A stretch of DNA of 64,000 bases from Venturia oleaginea (Eukaryota; Ascomycota; Dothideomycetes; Venturiales; Venturiaceae): NCBI GenBank assembly GCA_013176395.1, contig JABMLP010000012.1, forward strand, positions 682,001-746,000. The letters are read 5' to 3'. This document shows, one piece after another, positions 32,692 to 43,895 of this stretch. Made by a program: the position numbers and the translations under genes. The notes under the pieces were generated by a model that made no database searches, was not told the DNA's origin, and saw only the letters and a list, made by a program, of their open reading frames with translations. Within the stretch, counting starts at the first letter, position 1, and each line of letters starts with the position of its first letter.

Positions 32692-33738
32692 CTAGCCATT
32701 TCTCTCTCCTATCTCTTTCACCGAATAAGATATACCACTGCTGGGCTGCTGCTTAGCACTAGTATTTTGTCGCTCACGTCGCTTGAGGACTAGTGGACTG
32801 GGGTCGATCAGGCTGAGGTCGTTATCGAGTGATACGGGTGCTTTACACTTTGGGGCAGTAGGTGCATGATCCTGGACGTTGTCAACTGTTAAGGTTGAAG
32901 TCGGTTTTGTAAGGATGCCTGCTCCAGAGTTGTCTTCGACTTTGGTTTCCTCATCGCTGCCGTTGTTACTGGAACTGTCGGGAAGAGCGATATGGCTTTA
33001 ACAAGTACCTTAGGCCTACACACCTATGGACGTTGACTAGGCCTTTGATAATAGGCGCGACGGGCTTGGAATTCTCCCCGAGATACACATGCGATATAGA
33101 TGCGTATTCTTAAAACTCCCATGATTCCCGATTATAGGGATAAGTCTTTCCTCGACTTTACTCGTCCTAAAGTTCTCCATTTCCTCAATTAGACCTGTTC
33201 GTTGTCCCTTCGACCAAAGATGCAAGTGAGAACTGCGTAGGAAAGCATTTAACCCCGTCCCAAGATATATCTCCAGATCCCTCCCCCGCAATGCCAGCGC
33301 CGTCACCCAAGTCAAACACAAAGGCGCGAAGAAGAGCGTTTTCCCAGTGATGAATTCAAATACTGGAGCGATCAAGTTACTGGCTTAAGATTTCGATTTT
33401 GTTTGCTGTGATTTGTTCGAGGTGGGAGGCTAGGTGGAGGATCAGGGATAGTTGGTGCAAGTTTTCTCCTAAACCTATGATGACGATATGATTGGCGATC
33501 CAGGTATGTCCTTTGAGGAGCTGTTGCATTTGAAGAGTGTGGCCGGACGCGGTGTATTCGTCGTTGATTTTGAAAAAGTCGGAGAGGAGATCGGATTTGC
33601 TTGGGTGCCATTTTCCGTAGCCTTTGGAACCATATCGGAAGCCCAAATCTTCGAGATATATAGTGCCTTGCTAAGAACCATGGTAGGCCACAACAGTATT
33701 TTAAAACGGCCGCTTAGCTTATCGGGTTGGAATGACAT
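32692..33738 (-). pseudogene. unrecognised gene with several frame breaks
   Basis: Protein-like stretches follow one another on the minus strand, but in changing frames without believable introns. They are MSFQPDKLSGRFKILLWP from 33738; GFRYGSKGYGKWHPSKSDLL to about 33380; a stretch with APVFEFITGKTLFFAPLCL and LEIYLGTGLNAFLRSSHLHL down to about 33110; HVYLGENSKPVAPIIKGLVN near 33050-33090; and a polar tail with NNGSDEETKVEDNSG ending at the stop at 32692. The first break, at a GGG run near 33640, would be healed by one base. The others are similar single-base steps. It is either a gene in decay or a stretch with sequence errors. No family recognised. Confidence 0.5.
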
Positions 33739-34255
33739 TTGACGGCTCAGTTTCTACCATTGTTATATCCGTCCGACGTGGCATTGTTTACATGGCGTTC
33801 CTGGCAGAATGATGGTATTCATGAGCATGGACGAGATGCCTCTTTGCGTGTAATATATCATTTGGAGCGGAGATGAATAAATGATGGGACATGTTTTGGA
33901 GTGGCTTCTTTCCATGGCTCAAAAAATAGCATGTGGCTGACAGGATCATGTCCGATATATTGACGCTTGACTCGTTCTTGTTCGGGGGCTTGCAATAGAG
34001 TTTACCGGGTCTTCTCAGGCACTAGCACCAGCTCCACTTGGATCATCATCTCTGCCCCCGTCCCCGTCTCCCATTCTCGAACACGATTGCCCACCAACAA
34101 CGAATTCCAACCTTCCAGATCCGTACCACCACAGCTCCAAATCCAGACGACGAGTCTCTCTTTCGAACAGCGACATCTGCTGTGCAACCATGGCGAGATA
34201 ACTAGGGCACCTTCTCCCTCTCGCCGTCTCGACCGAAGCACAACAAGACAACATC
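33739..34255. other. divergent intergenic region upstream of RXT3
   Basis: Promoter and probable 5' leader of RXT3. Frames in the second half overlap the RXT3 first exon on other frames and are taken as chance. Confidence 0.4.
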
Positions 34256-37200
34256 ATGGAGAGACCGAAGCCTCAAAACGACTACTTCCGCACCTCGGGG
34301 CGTCCTCTGATCGAGAATCCAAACTATCACCCCCAGCAAGCTCAACAGGAGCAACAACTACAGCAACAGCAGCAGCCGCCTCCACAGCACCCACCACAAT
34401 CGACCCTATTCCCACCCTCGACCTTCCAGCAAGCACCGGCCCAAATACCGTTCGCTGATCCGTTTCGACGCGCCCCCGATCCATTCCTACCGAACCCTCA
34501 AATACAACGTCGAGAGAGCTATGGTCTGGCTGCTTTACGCGACGCTGTCTCTGGCGCCCACGTGGAGCGACCAATTCTGGGAGGAGCATGGCCAGGTCCT
34601 GCGGGTAGGCAGATATCTGTTTTCCATTTCGCACACGGTATATTCGATGCTGGCAAAAAATGATGCATCTGATGGGCGGATCTGCAGGCGGAAGAATTGC
34701 ATCGTCTAGCAAGGATGTTCGCTGGCAGACACGCGCCCACAGGCTTGCATTATTTGCTGCCAGCTGTTGCTACCATGTAGACATCCCATGGAGTTCCGCC
34801 AGTGTCCGGCCCTGTTACACAGCTGCACAGCTGCACAGCTCGCCCGACCCTGTTTCAGGTATCTGTCAGTCGACATCATGGCTTTTTCGCATGCTGAATT
34901 CTCGGTTACTGCACGGGCCCTCACACACGGCACGATTTGCCCCACGCTCTGAAGAAGCTAACCAACGTGATTGACAGGGACTCCAACCACCAATGGCAAC
35001 GAGCGCCAACATCACCCGCCAATGCACCACCACCAGCACTCTCACTCCCATTCGCATTCCCAGTCCGGACAGACCCTAGGACCTCCTCCTCAGTCAATGC
35101 CTGCGGGAATGAGCGGGAATGTAGTCGCTACCTCATACGCCCTTGATCAGGCTGCGAGAAGGCGCTCATTGGGTGGCCAGAGCCCCCCCTCGGCGCGCTA
35201 CTATCCTGCGCGTACGTGATGTCGCCTCGAATCTTTTGTTGACCATCTGCTAATCTATCTCGCAACAGCTCAAGGAGACCCTCCGCCCCCTCCGGGTCCT
35301 TTCCAAAGTCGCCAGATGCCTCCGCCCTCGCCCTCGCAGCAGCAACAGGCTGTCCCCTATCCTACCCAGCGCAATCCTCCGCCGCCGCCTCCTTTCTCAG
35401 GAAATCGCGAACTGCCTGGATTGGGATCCGTATCTCGTCCTGGTACTGGCATGTCTATATCCTCGCTGCTGGGAACCGATGTGCCAAGTTCGGCACCCTC
35501 TAACATTAACTCGCACCATTCTCCAACAGCAGGCAGTGCGCAATCTCCAACTGGACCGTCGATGCAGCCACCATCACCGCGGAGAGGGCAATCCCTTATA
35601 GCAAAGCTGGATTACGGACATTGGAGTCGACAGCAAACGCCTAGATAGACACGGGTCGATGCCGACATCGCGGCCAGCTGAGAATGGTCAATATTCTGCA
35701 AGCCAGTCTCCGGCATTGTTCTCAGGGGCAAGACGGTCGCCGGATTTCGGTCGCAACGGGCCACCCCCTTTGCAGCATCTATATCAGAATACCACACTCC
35801 AGGGTCCTCGACCATATCAGTCGTCTCCTGTCGATATCCGGAACCAGGAGCAGCATCGACAAATAGACGAGCGCATCCCACCAAGACCGAATAGTCAACC
35901 TGCTGGGTTTGCGATGCCTTCGCATGAGGCCGGGTCTCGAGAGTATACTTCACCATTAGATGCAAGGCCTCCGTTTCATCAGTTCTCACATCCTGAAAGA
36001 CGTGAGGATATACGACATGGGACCACAGCAAGCTACGACCATCAGGCTGCTGTTGCAGCGATAGCTCGAGATGGACCTAGACCAATTACTACAGAGCCAG
36101 CGTCGCACTCTGCATACAGTCCACCACACGATCCGCGGGCACCATCACGAGATAGCAGAGAAGAAATGGGCAGGGATAACGTCGTCCGAAGAGATGGATA
36201 TGGCGGACCATTCCGAACAGGGTTCAGGAATCATTACTACTCGCCTATGAGTGGCCCAACAGAAGCGCCGCGCAGCCATCCTCAGGCTAATGATCCCTTT
36301 CGTCGGTCCAGCGACGTGCAGCATACTGTTTTTGGACCAGAGTTCAGACCACAGGAACGACCCCAACAGCACCTACAAGAACCCAGTCAAGACCGGAGAA
36401 CGAGTGAACCACAAACTCATGGAGAGTCTATGCAATATCGAACGCTATCTCACGAAGGCATGTCTAGTCATCTGATGCAGCGCTCACGCTCATCTCTTGG
36501 CGATGGCAAGCGAGGAAGGGCATCGCCACTACCACAAGCTGTCCAGGGTGCGCAGCCTCAACCAATGGGCATGGGATCTGATCCAAGCATCAAGAGCGAG
36601 TTCGGGCGCATATTTCAAGGTTTAGGCTATGGTGGAAATTATAGCGCCTCGACACCCACCCGTGGCAGTCCTATGCCTCGATCTTGCCCAGAAGGCGAGG
36701 CTTTAGTCGTGAGCGATGGCGAGGCCACAAAGATGTCGAAGATGGGCTCAGGTCGAGGTCGAAAAGCCAGCAAGCGCGTCAAAGAGGAGGAGACGAGGCT
36801 GGACAGTGAAAGCAACGATGGCAGAGGTACACCGCTACGGGGGAAACGCGCCAAAATCGGCCACCATCACCACATTCATCAACATAATCATACGTATGAT
36901 CCCACCAACTACTTTCAGCAAAACGCCTTGCCACTGACAGACTCCAGGCACCATCATCATGTGCACGACCACATGCATCGACCAGAGGATGCAGTCACAG
37001 CACCACCTCCTACTACTACGACGCCCACTGGAGCACATCATCGCCACCATATTCATTCCTCGCATCACCATCATCACGGTCCTCGTGTTATCGCTCCTAC
37101 GCCGCCGATCGCCCCGACTCTCAAGCCCAATGTCATTGTCCGTTCCGAAGATGTGTTGCAATCTGTCAAAGACCGGAAGCGAAATCACCTTGGCTCTGAA

Positions 37201-37881
37201 CTTTACAGTCCTGTGATTGAACTTCCTCCTTTTGCGACATCGTCACACACTGATGACAAATTCGGATACTTCTCTTGCTATAAGCCCAAACGGGCTTTCA
37301 CGGAACAAGACTTGAACTGTACCTATACTATACGTGTGCCACGAGAATATCTTACGCCTGCATCCCGTGAGAAAGTCTGCATTGACAGGAATATACACGG
37401 GTCTGAAATTTTTACCGATGATTCAGATCCGATTGCAATACTAATACATTCTGGCTGGATACGAGGCGAATGGGCTCAAGATGTAGACACATCACTTATG
37501 GACTTGCCTCCTGCGCCTCCTGAGGACGAAGAGCTTGATGAGGAGATGCTTGACCGGCCACCGCATCCTGTCATTCCGCCTGAAGACATGGACCTTCATA
37601 TTACTCTTGTGGTTTTGCCCCGCCTCGTTGAGTACAAAGGAGCTGTCTGCTTCGGCGTCAAGAGCAGAGACTGGGTCAGTGAGCACGATGGCTTGAGCTG
37701 GGGCTTACTCAAAACACGATGGGTCAATGAAGGCAATTCTCGAGCCGAAGAACGCTCGGGTAAAGCCCGAAGGGCACGATTAGCGGCAGCAGCGGAAAGT
37801 CTACTTGAATTAGGAAAACGCAAGATACCCAATGGAAGGACAGGTATAGAACGAAGTCATGGTGTTCAGATAACGGCTTAA
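34256..37881 (+). CDS. Rxt3-like subunit of the Rpd3L histone deacetylase complex
   Basis: Exons 34256-34604, 34978-35211 and 35269-37881, with introns of 373 bp and 57 bp. The first 750 residues are disordered and rich in Q, P and S, with three histidine-rich tracts near 36862-37080 (for example GHHHHIHQHNHT). The Rxt3 domain lies near the C-terminus: ELYSPVIELPPF, FGYFSCYKPKRAFTEQDLNC, YTIRVPREYLTPASRE, DRNIHGSEIFTDDSDPIAI and LIHSGWIRGEW. In yeast Rxt3 belongs to the Rpd3L co-repressor. Oddity: exon 3 is read in one frame to TAG at 35646-35648 and resumes one base out as RHGSMPTSRPAENG. No convincing intron bridges this. One base too many, one missing pair, or frameshifting would explain it. 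The domain after the break is intact. Confidence 0.85.
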
Positions 37882-38264
37882 TCACTGGGATATTTGGGCG
37901 TACTGAAATGAATATACGCATTTGCAATGAGTTTCGTTTGAGCGAAGTTTCTGGACTTACAAACACGAAACTTTGCCAGAAATTTATCGATACTGATCTG
38001 AATTGGAGAACGTTGAATGAGAATTCGAGTGTGCTCCTAATGGTCATCCTAATCCATGAATTCTTCTTGCGCCAGCCTTGGGTCGAGTTGAGCCTCAGGG
38101 ACTGATTTGTGCACGTCCCAGTTTAGCCGAGCTGACCCTTGCCTTGGCTCATACGTTATCGCGAACCTCATACCAGGCTTTGACAACCTCGATTCTTGAC
38201 TATTGTATTGTTCTTCGAGATCTCCGGCAGGAACTGCACATTATGCTATAGGGTTGAAGATACG
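37882..38264. other. intergenic between RXT3 and BTN1
   Basis: Contains a copy of the dispersed hairpin (37931-37999) about 50 bp after the RXT3 stop; otherwise the BTN1 promoter. Confidence 0.45.
37931..37999. repeat. dispersed hairpin repeat 3' of RXT3
   Basis: The right arm (37976-37999, inverted sense) fits the consensus arm well (inverse reads CAGTATCGATAAATTTCTGG). The left arm (37931-37954) keeps only the GAAGTTTCTGG half. Loop about 21 nt. Confidence 0.6.
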
Positions 38265-39843
38265 ATGCCACTGCCAATGCCCGGCTCACCCTCCGCTTCG
38301 TGGCCGTTATACAAAGCACGCTTGAAGGCCGTCTTCGATGGCGCAGATCCTCGAGTCTGCGCTGCCTTTTGGTTGTTCGGTATGCATGCATTTCTCCCTT
38401 TACGCGTCACAAATTCTGGGACGAAATCACCTTGTGAGCTCTGATACTCCTACTGAAGTCTTCCACGACTTCCGATCCAGACCTCACCTCGCCCGCCTGA
38501 TACCTCCAAAGCTGACAATCCACTTCAGGCCTAATCAACAATGTCCTCTACGTGATCATCCTCTCCTCCGCCCTCGACCTCGTCGGCCCCTCCATTCCAA
38601 AAGCAGTCGTCCTCCTCTTCGACGTCATCCCCTCCTTCATTACAAAACTGATCGCGCCCTACTTCATCCACCAAATCCCTTACGCCCTGCGAATATGGAT
38701 CTTCGTCTCCCTCTCGACATGCGGCATGGTTCTCATCGCCCTGACACCCGACGGACATGTAGGCGTCAAGATGGTCGGAGTTATGCTTGCTAGTCTCAGT
38801 TCTGGGGGTGGTGAACTGAGTTTTTTGGGGTTGACGCATTGGTATGGACATTTTGCGTTGGCGAGTTGGGGGAGTGGTACGGGCGGAGCGGGTTTGGTGG
38901 GTGCGGGGGCGTATGTGCTGTTTACTACAACGATTGGATTGAGTGTGCGGACGAGCTTGTTGGCATTCTCAGTTTTGCCGTTGATTAAGTTGATGGCATT
39001 TTTTGTGGTGCTGCCGCATGAGGCGATGAACAATTCGAGGAAAGGAAAGGAGTATCAGAGGATTGGGGAAGGGGAGTTTGAGGCGTCGGGCGTTGATCCT
39101 TTGTTGGAGGAGGATCCGACGTTGTTGGAGTATGAAGGACTTCTATCGAACTCAGATACCGCCGCGAGGAGTTTTGCTGCTAACTCTTCTACGTCTACTG
39201 CGGTACAACGATTCAAAGTCAATCTCAAGCGAGCGAGCAAACTCTTCTTCCCATAGTAAGTCTCCTCCCTCTCTGAACTACTTCTTCCCCGAACTCTCCT
39301 CCCACAAGAACATGCCAAAAATCTAACAAGAACAGCATGCTGCCTCTCCTCCTAGTCTACATAGCCGAATACATAATAAACCAAGGCGTAGCACCAACCC
39401 TCCTCTTCCCCCTTTCCTCCTCCCCCTTCAAAGAATACCGCTCCTTTTACCCAACCTACAACGCCATTTACCAAGTCGGCGTCTTCATTTCTCGGAGCTC
39501 AACACCCTTCATCCGGATCCACAACTTATACCTCCCCTCCTTCCTGCAAATGGCCAATCTCGCCCTTCTTACAAGCCACGCAATGTTCGACTTCATACCG
39601 AGTGTATGGATTATCTTTGTGATTGTGTTCTGGGAGGGTTTGCTGGGGGGATTGGTATATGTTAGTACCTTTGCTGAGATTACTGATAATGTTCCCAAAG
39701 ACGACAGGGAGTTTTCATTGGGGGCGACGAGTGTGAGTGATTCTGCTGGTATCTGCGTGGCTGGGTTTATAGGGATGGCATTGGAGGTTGCGCTTTGTGG
39801 GTGGCAGGTTGATCACGGACGAGATTATTGTCGGAGGGCTTAG
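38265..39843 (+). CDS. Btn1 / CLN3 (battenin) family vacuolar membrane protein
   Basis: Exons 38265-38379, 38529-39255 and 39336-39843 join in phase to 449 aa. Introns are 38380-38528 (GTATGC, CAG) and 39256-39335 (GTAAGT, CTAAC branch, ACAG). The protein is polytopic: [20 protein letters not shown] at the first membrane span, then a run of hydrophobic segments, [20 protein letters not shown] and [19 protein letters not shown] (both hallmark battenin blocks), a long cytosolic loop, [20 protein letters not shown], and a conserved end [31 protein letters not shown]. Btn1 is a vacuolar/lysosomal protein tied to vacuole pH and trafficking. The human orthologue is CLN3. Confidence 0.95.
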
Positions 39844-40994
39844 GAGAGGGAGCTTAGCATTTGGAAGCGGGGATCTGCGATTTCTCGGGTATCTTGGGTA
39901 TTTAGCGTGGAGTTGGTGGTAATTTATCCGATTGAAGGTCCGCTTGGACTTGATGGTGATGCTGAGTTTGCTAACGATCCGACTCATCTTGCCGTTCAGG
40001 ACTCCCGGTTACTTTGACGTGAACTTGGCCGACGATACTGATAACAGATTTCTACCGCCCTTGAGGTGAAAGATTGACAAGCAAGTAGATTTGGAGCCTG
40101 CGTGATAAGGATGCGGATAAGATGGGTGCTCGGCCTGTTGACAAGGGAATGTGGTGAGAACGGGCGCTCATATTCCCGCGGGTGCTTGAATCGAAGCGGA
40201 AAGAAGTCAGTCTTCACTCGTATTGTTCGTCAGATTAAGAAAAATGGGAGTGAAGACTGATTTTCTTATATGACGAAATTCGAATGTTGATTGAGGGCGC
40301 GGGGCATTAAACTGTATGGGATTTTGTTGGCCCGGATATCGGTGTCTTCGTGAAGAAGGAGACGAGGCCGAGTCTTTTGAGCGGCATGGTTGTCTTCGAG
40401 GGACACCATTCTCTCTTTTCGTGGCCGGTTGGTCCGGCACCTGCTTTGAGTGCAACAGCTGGTTGGTGATTGGGATGGCGAGGTCTTGTTCGTCTGTATC
40501 AGGATATCACGACGGTTGTAACTCTTGATAGGTGGGTGTCGATGGATATCGGGTCCTGGGAAGAAGGTTTCTGGCACGTTGTGCCATATATCTGCGGTGG
40601 AGTTGGTAGCTGAAGTGAGCTCTCGGTTATTAATCCTTGATGTGATAGGGACGTCTAGCAGTGTTCTGACTATTTGGCAGGTCGATAGCCACGATGCAAG
40701 TCAGAGAAGGCTTGGCTTGTTGTGGACGATTTGCGACTCTGGTTTGATGAAGGCTTGGGAGTGACATTGCTAGCGTTTTCTGTGAGAGCATTGTAACTTG
40801 CTGAATGGCGATATCTATGTAAGCCATCATCTCATAGTTTTGGAATAAGTGAGGTGTCTGACTGACCACCTATAGTGTACATTTCCTTACTTCATTGTGT
40901 TGGGTGCTGTCTGATATAAGGATTCGGAGAATAGGGGAGGCTGGGCATTCGAGTCTACCCATAGACAACATAGCTGCGGGCTAGGGTCTTTCTA
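39844..40994. other. 1.1-kb stretch without a recognised gene
   Basis: Several short frames on both strands without features. Holds the short hairpin at 40203-40266 and runs up to the MITE at 40995. Confidence 0.4.
40203..40266. repeat. short perfect-stem hairpin
   Basis: Arms 40203-40220 and 40249-40266 share CAGTCTTCACTC and its complement with flanking A/G matches; the loop is 28 nt. Unrelated in sequence to the GATATC hairpin family. Confidence 0.75.
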
Positions 40995-41123
40995 AGCCGT
41001 GAACTTTTAAGAGTTTAGCTGAACAGTAGATTAACAGTAAACTTACGGTTGTATTTTTTTTGCAACGGTAAGTAAAGTTGCAGTTGTTCTACCGTTCAGC
41101 GAAACTCTTAAAAGTTTACGGCT
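40995..41123. mobile_element. foldback MITE with TA target duplication
   Basis: About 129 bp, almost wholly an inverted repeat. The left end reads AGCCGTGAACTTTTAAGAG and the right end is its inverse with one mismatch (CTCTTAAAAGTTTACGGCT). Each end is directly flanked by TA (40993-40994 and 41124-41125), the target duplication of Tc1/mariner-type transposition. Inner parts continue to pair (GCTGAAC, CTTACGGTTG) with small differences around a T-rich centre. There is no coding capacity, so it is a non-autonomous miniature element. Its ends do not match those of the Tc1/mariner element at 55293. Confidence 0.85.
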
Positions 41124-41125
41124 TA

Positions 41126-41822
41126 AAAACACCTTGTCCTGCGTGTGGCGGCATGGCATGGTGGCCATCTTTGTCACATGACAACATGTCGCAGCCACAC
41201 TGTGGCGAGAGGAACATCAACTCGCGCGCCCCGTAGTCACCTACTCTCTATCTGATATTCTCTCATCACACTGAGTAAATGGAATCTTAGTTCATTCTGT
41301 CTGGTTCAATGCTCGCCGTGACACTGCGGCTATGAACTATTTCCCTCTATTTTCCTTTTCTCTTCTTGTCTTTTGAAGATGAAGAGTGCGAAGTACTCAT
41401 GCATGTCCAAGGTAAAATCCATCTCGAATATGAGGAGTTGAGATTGGAAGGCTGGATGTTCGAGTCATGTGGATGACAGCTTTTTGGTCCAAGCTTTGGT
41501 GGATTGTGTCTATCCGTCGGAGAACAAAGCTGCCGCAACTGGGATTTTCGACTCCCCAAATGTTTGTATCCGATCGGTCTCTGCCTTCTCCCATTGATAT
41601 TTTAGGTTCCGTACTTTGGGCATTGGGGCCTAAAATTGGATTGTCAGCGGGCAAGTTTTTCTGACGAAGCAACCGGAGTTGGGATACAAACGTTGCAAAA
41701 TATGGTCTAAGTTTTTCTCATCATAGATTTCGTCGTTCTCACTTAATCTCTTAACTCGAACAAGCCGTCTAACAATTTCTCAGACCATATTGCGAGCAAG
41801 AAGAGTAGGAACACGTCATTGA
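41126..41822. other. intergenic, upstream of the damaged gene
   Basis: No convincing gene. A first exon of the following gene may lie here (for example within 41467-41700) but could not be joined. Confidence 0.35.
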
Positions 41823-42113
41823 CTGAGAAAGAGATCAATATGGATTTGAATTCGGCACGGCGTTGTGGCCTTGGTTTGCTCAGTATCCAACATTGGCATC
41901 GGATAGGGTACGACTTGCTGCTTTACCAAACAATGCAGGGCTCCATGAAATTGCAGTTACGGAGGTTCTCAATAAGCCATTCCTTCGTCTCGGACTGTTG
42001 CGGGAAAGACAATTCGCCTCTGCTTTTATTCCATCCGCCAACGCTCATTACGACTTTCCTCGTGGCCAGTACGTGCCCGCCTAGCATCCCTTCTCACTTT
42101 AGGTACGTTTTTT

Positions 42114-42164
42114 CTAGAAAGAAAGGCTTCAAATCCAAATCGGTATCGATGGATAGCTTTCTGG
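42114..42164. repeat. dispersed hairpin repeat in an intron (copy with indels)
   Basis: The right arm 42141-42164 reads CGGTATCGATGGATAG then CTTTCTGG. The left part 42114-42140 begins CTAGAAAG, the inverse of CTTTCTGG with one change. It lies in the intron that ends at 42180. Confidence 0.55.
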
Positions 42165-43447
42165 CTATCTGATGTCTAAGGGTTCCGGAAAATGTGTCCG
42201 TATCGAACTCGAGTTGAGAGACCTCGTAAAGGTAACAGGATTGGCCAACTTAGCTCATCAGTGTTATCATCAAAACACTTGACACCCTCGCCAATCTCCA
42301 AACAGACATGGAAGTCACGCCGTCTCTACCTGGCAATGCCTGCACACACTCGTCTGCGTTTTCGAATACCCTCCGAAATACTTCGTCTCTGAACAGCAAC
42401 AACACATCGAACTTCTAGGACAGCTCAATTTGCAAACCAACCATGAATCTTCCAAGCAGCGTCTCCCAAGGGAGCGCGTACGGACAGGTCTGGTCAGACG
42501 GCACCTTCCTCCACCAAAACCGTCCGAGGACTGAGGGTAATCGACAAGGCAATTGTCCCGATGCAGAAGCCAGGTCGCCTGGACAAGCTGAGCCTCACAC
42601 GAATGGCTCTCACAAACGAAGACGTGGGAAGTGTCGATCAAGGCCAGATACGCGCGGCCATAATCTTCATGATGGCAGCGACCAGGACGATTTTTCAGAC
42701 AACGACGGCGCTCACTCTCCCCCTTCTCCACCTGCCTCACACGGTGTCTCGGATGCTGGAATTCTACGCCCATCCATTGCTGGCCAAGATGCGTTCTTCG
42801 CCCAGCATCCCGAGTTCCACGATCCCAACAACCGTAACAGTCGAAAACCTTCTCACACCGAAAATGCGTTCGAAAACGAGGACATGACCGAAAATCCTGG
42901 ACTCAGCAGCTTCTTTCCCAGCCCATCGCTGAAAGAGACAAGCCATGAGAATTCATTCGATAACTTCCATGGGACGCGTTGGCAAGAGAAGCTTGTACGA
43001 CTCAATCAGGACTCGGTCGATAAGCGAAATCAGTCGAGCATCCCAACCGCGCAAATGCTGCCAAAGATACCAATTGCGCAAATGCTGCCCATCTCCCACC
43101 AAGCGAATACAAACGACGCCGACGGTTCAGAGTTGGAACACAGTTTCAACAGTCTGTTTGATGAACCTCCCGCGAAGAAAGCTAGGTACAGTACAGGCGG
43201 TACAGAGCCTCCTTGAAGTACACGTGTCCTGGGCAGTGTGATGGGAAAGCCAACCACTCGTCGAATGAGATGGTGATGGGTTGGTTGCCTTCTTGTTCTG
43301 CTGCGGCCCTGGAGGACGGTCCAATCCTGCTGATTAGTGCGACAAGTCGTACTACCAGTGCGCCCCAACGAGCGATTACGAAACCTCGAAATTGGTCGAC
43401 GTTCTCACTCTTCTCGGTACGTTCCTAAAAGGATTACCTGTAAATAC

Positions 43448-43516
43448 AGATCGATATCAATGATTTTCTGGCAATATCTCGAATTGATATTTCCAGAAAG
43501 GTATCAAAATTGATCT
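43448..43516. repeat. dispersed hairpin repeat in an intron
   Basis: Arms 43448-43471 (AGATC plus GATATCAATGATTTTCTGG) and 43493-43516 (inverse) are each 24 nt, with a 21-nt loop. The host intron is 43417-43585, phase 0 on both sides. Confidence 0.8.
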
Positions 43517-43819
43517 CCAATTACAACACTGCAACTCAAAAGAAATTTGATTATCTCACCCCGTAAACACCAAATCACCTCCAAGAAGGTCGAACTTGTC
43601 CTGTTCGAATCCAGTATCAATTGGCAGAAGAAATCCTTGGCAGTTCCTAGAGCAAAGATGAGATCCAGATCTCCGGCATTAAGACTGGTCAACATTGATC
43701 AGAACGAAGAGGTGCGAAAAGAATCTCCACACGTCCCTGGATTCGAGCAAGACGAGTCGTCTGATGATGAGATGCCAAGTGGTCTGGGAAGGAGGTGTGT
43801 GATATCTACTGACATCCAT

Positions 43820-43895
43820 ATATCAATATCAATGAATTTCCTGTACTTGACGATCTCAAGATCTTGATTTGCTAGAAAATCATCGATATCGATCT
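43820..43895. repeat. dispersed hairpin repeat in an intron
   Basis: Arms 43820-43843 and 43872-43895. The inverse of the right arm is AGATC plus GATATCGATGATTTTCTAG, matching the arm at 43448 at nearly every base. Loop 28 nt. Host intron 43795-43926. Confidence 0.8.

Noticed and set aside
33967..34458. 163-codon plus-strand frame before and over RXT3 exon 1
   Set aside because: It overlaps the RXT3 first exon in a different frame, and its Thr/Ala repeats are the shifted reading of the Gln/Pro codons.
43186..43311. A firmly placed intron between the 42443-43216 frame and the next exon
   Set aside because: Donors such as GTACAG at 43187 exist, but none of the acceptors I tried restored the frame cleanly, so no exact junction is claimed.
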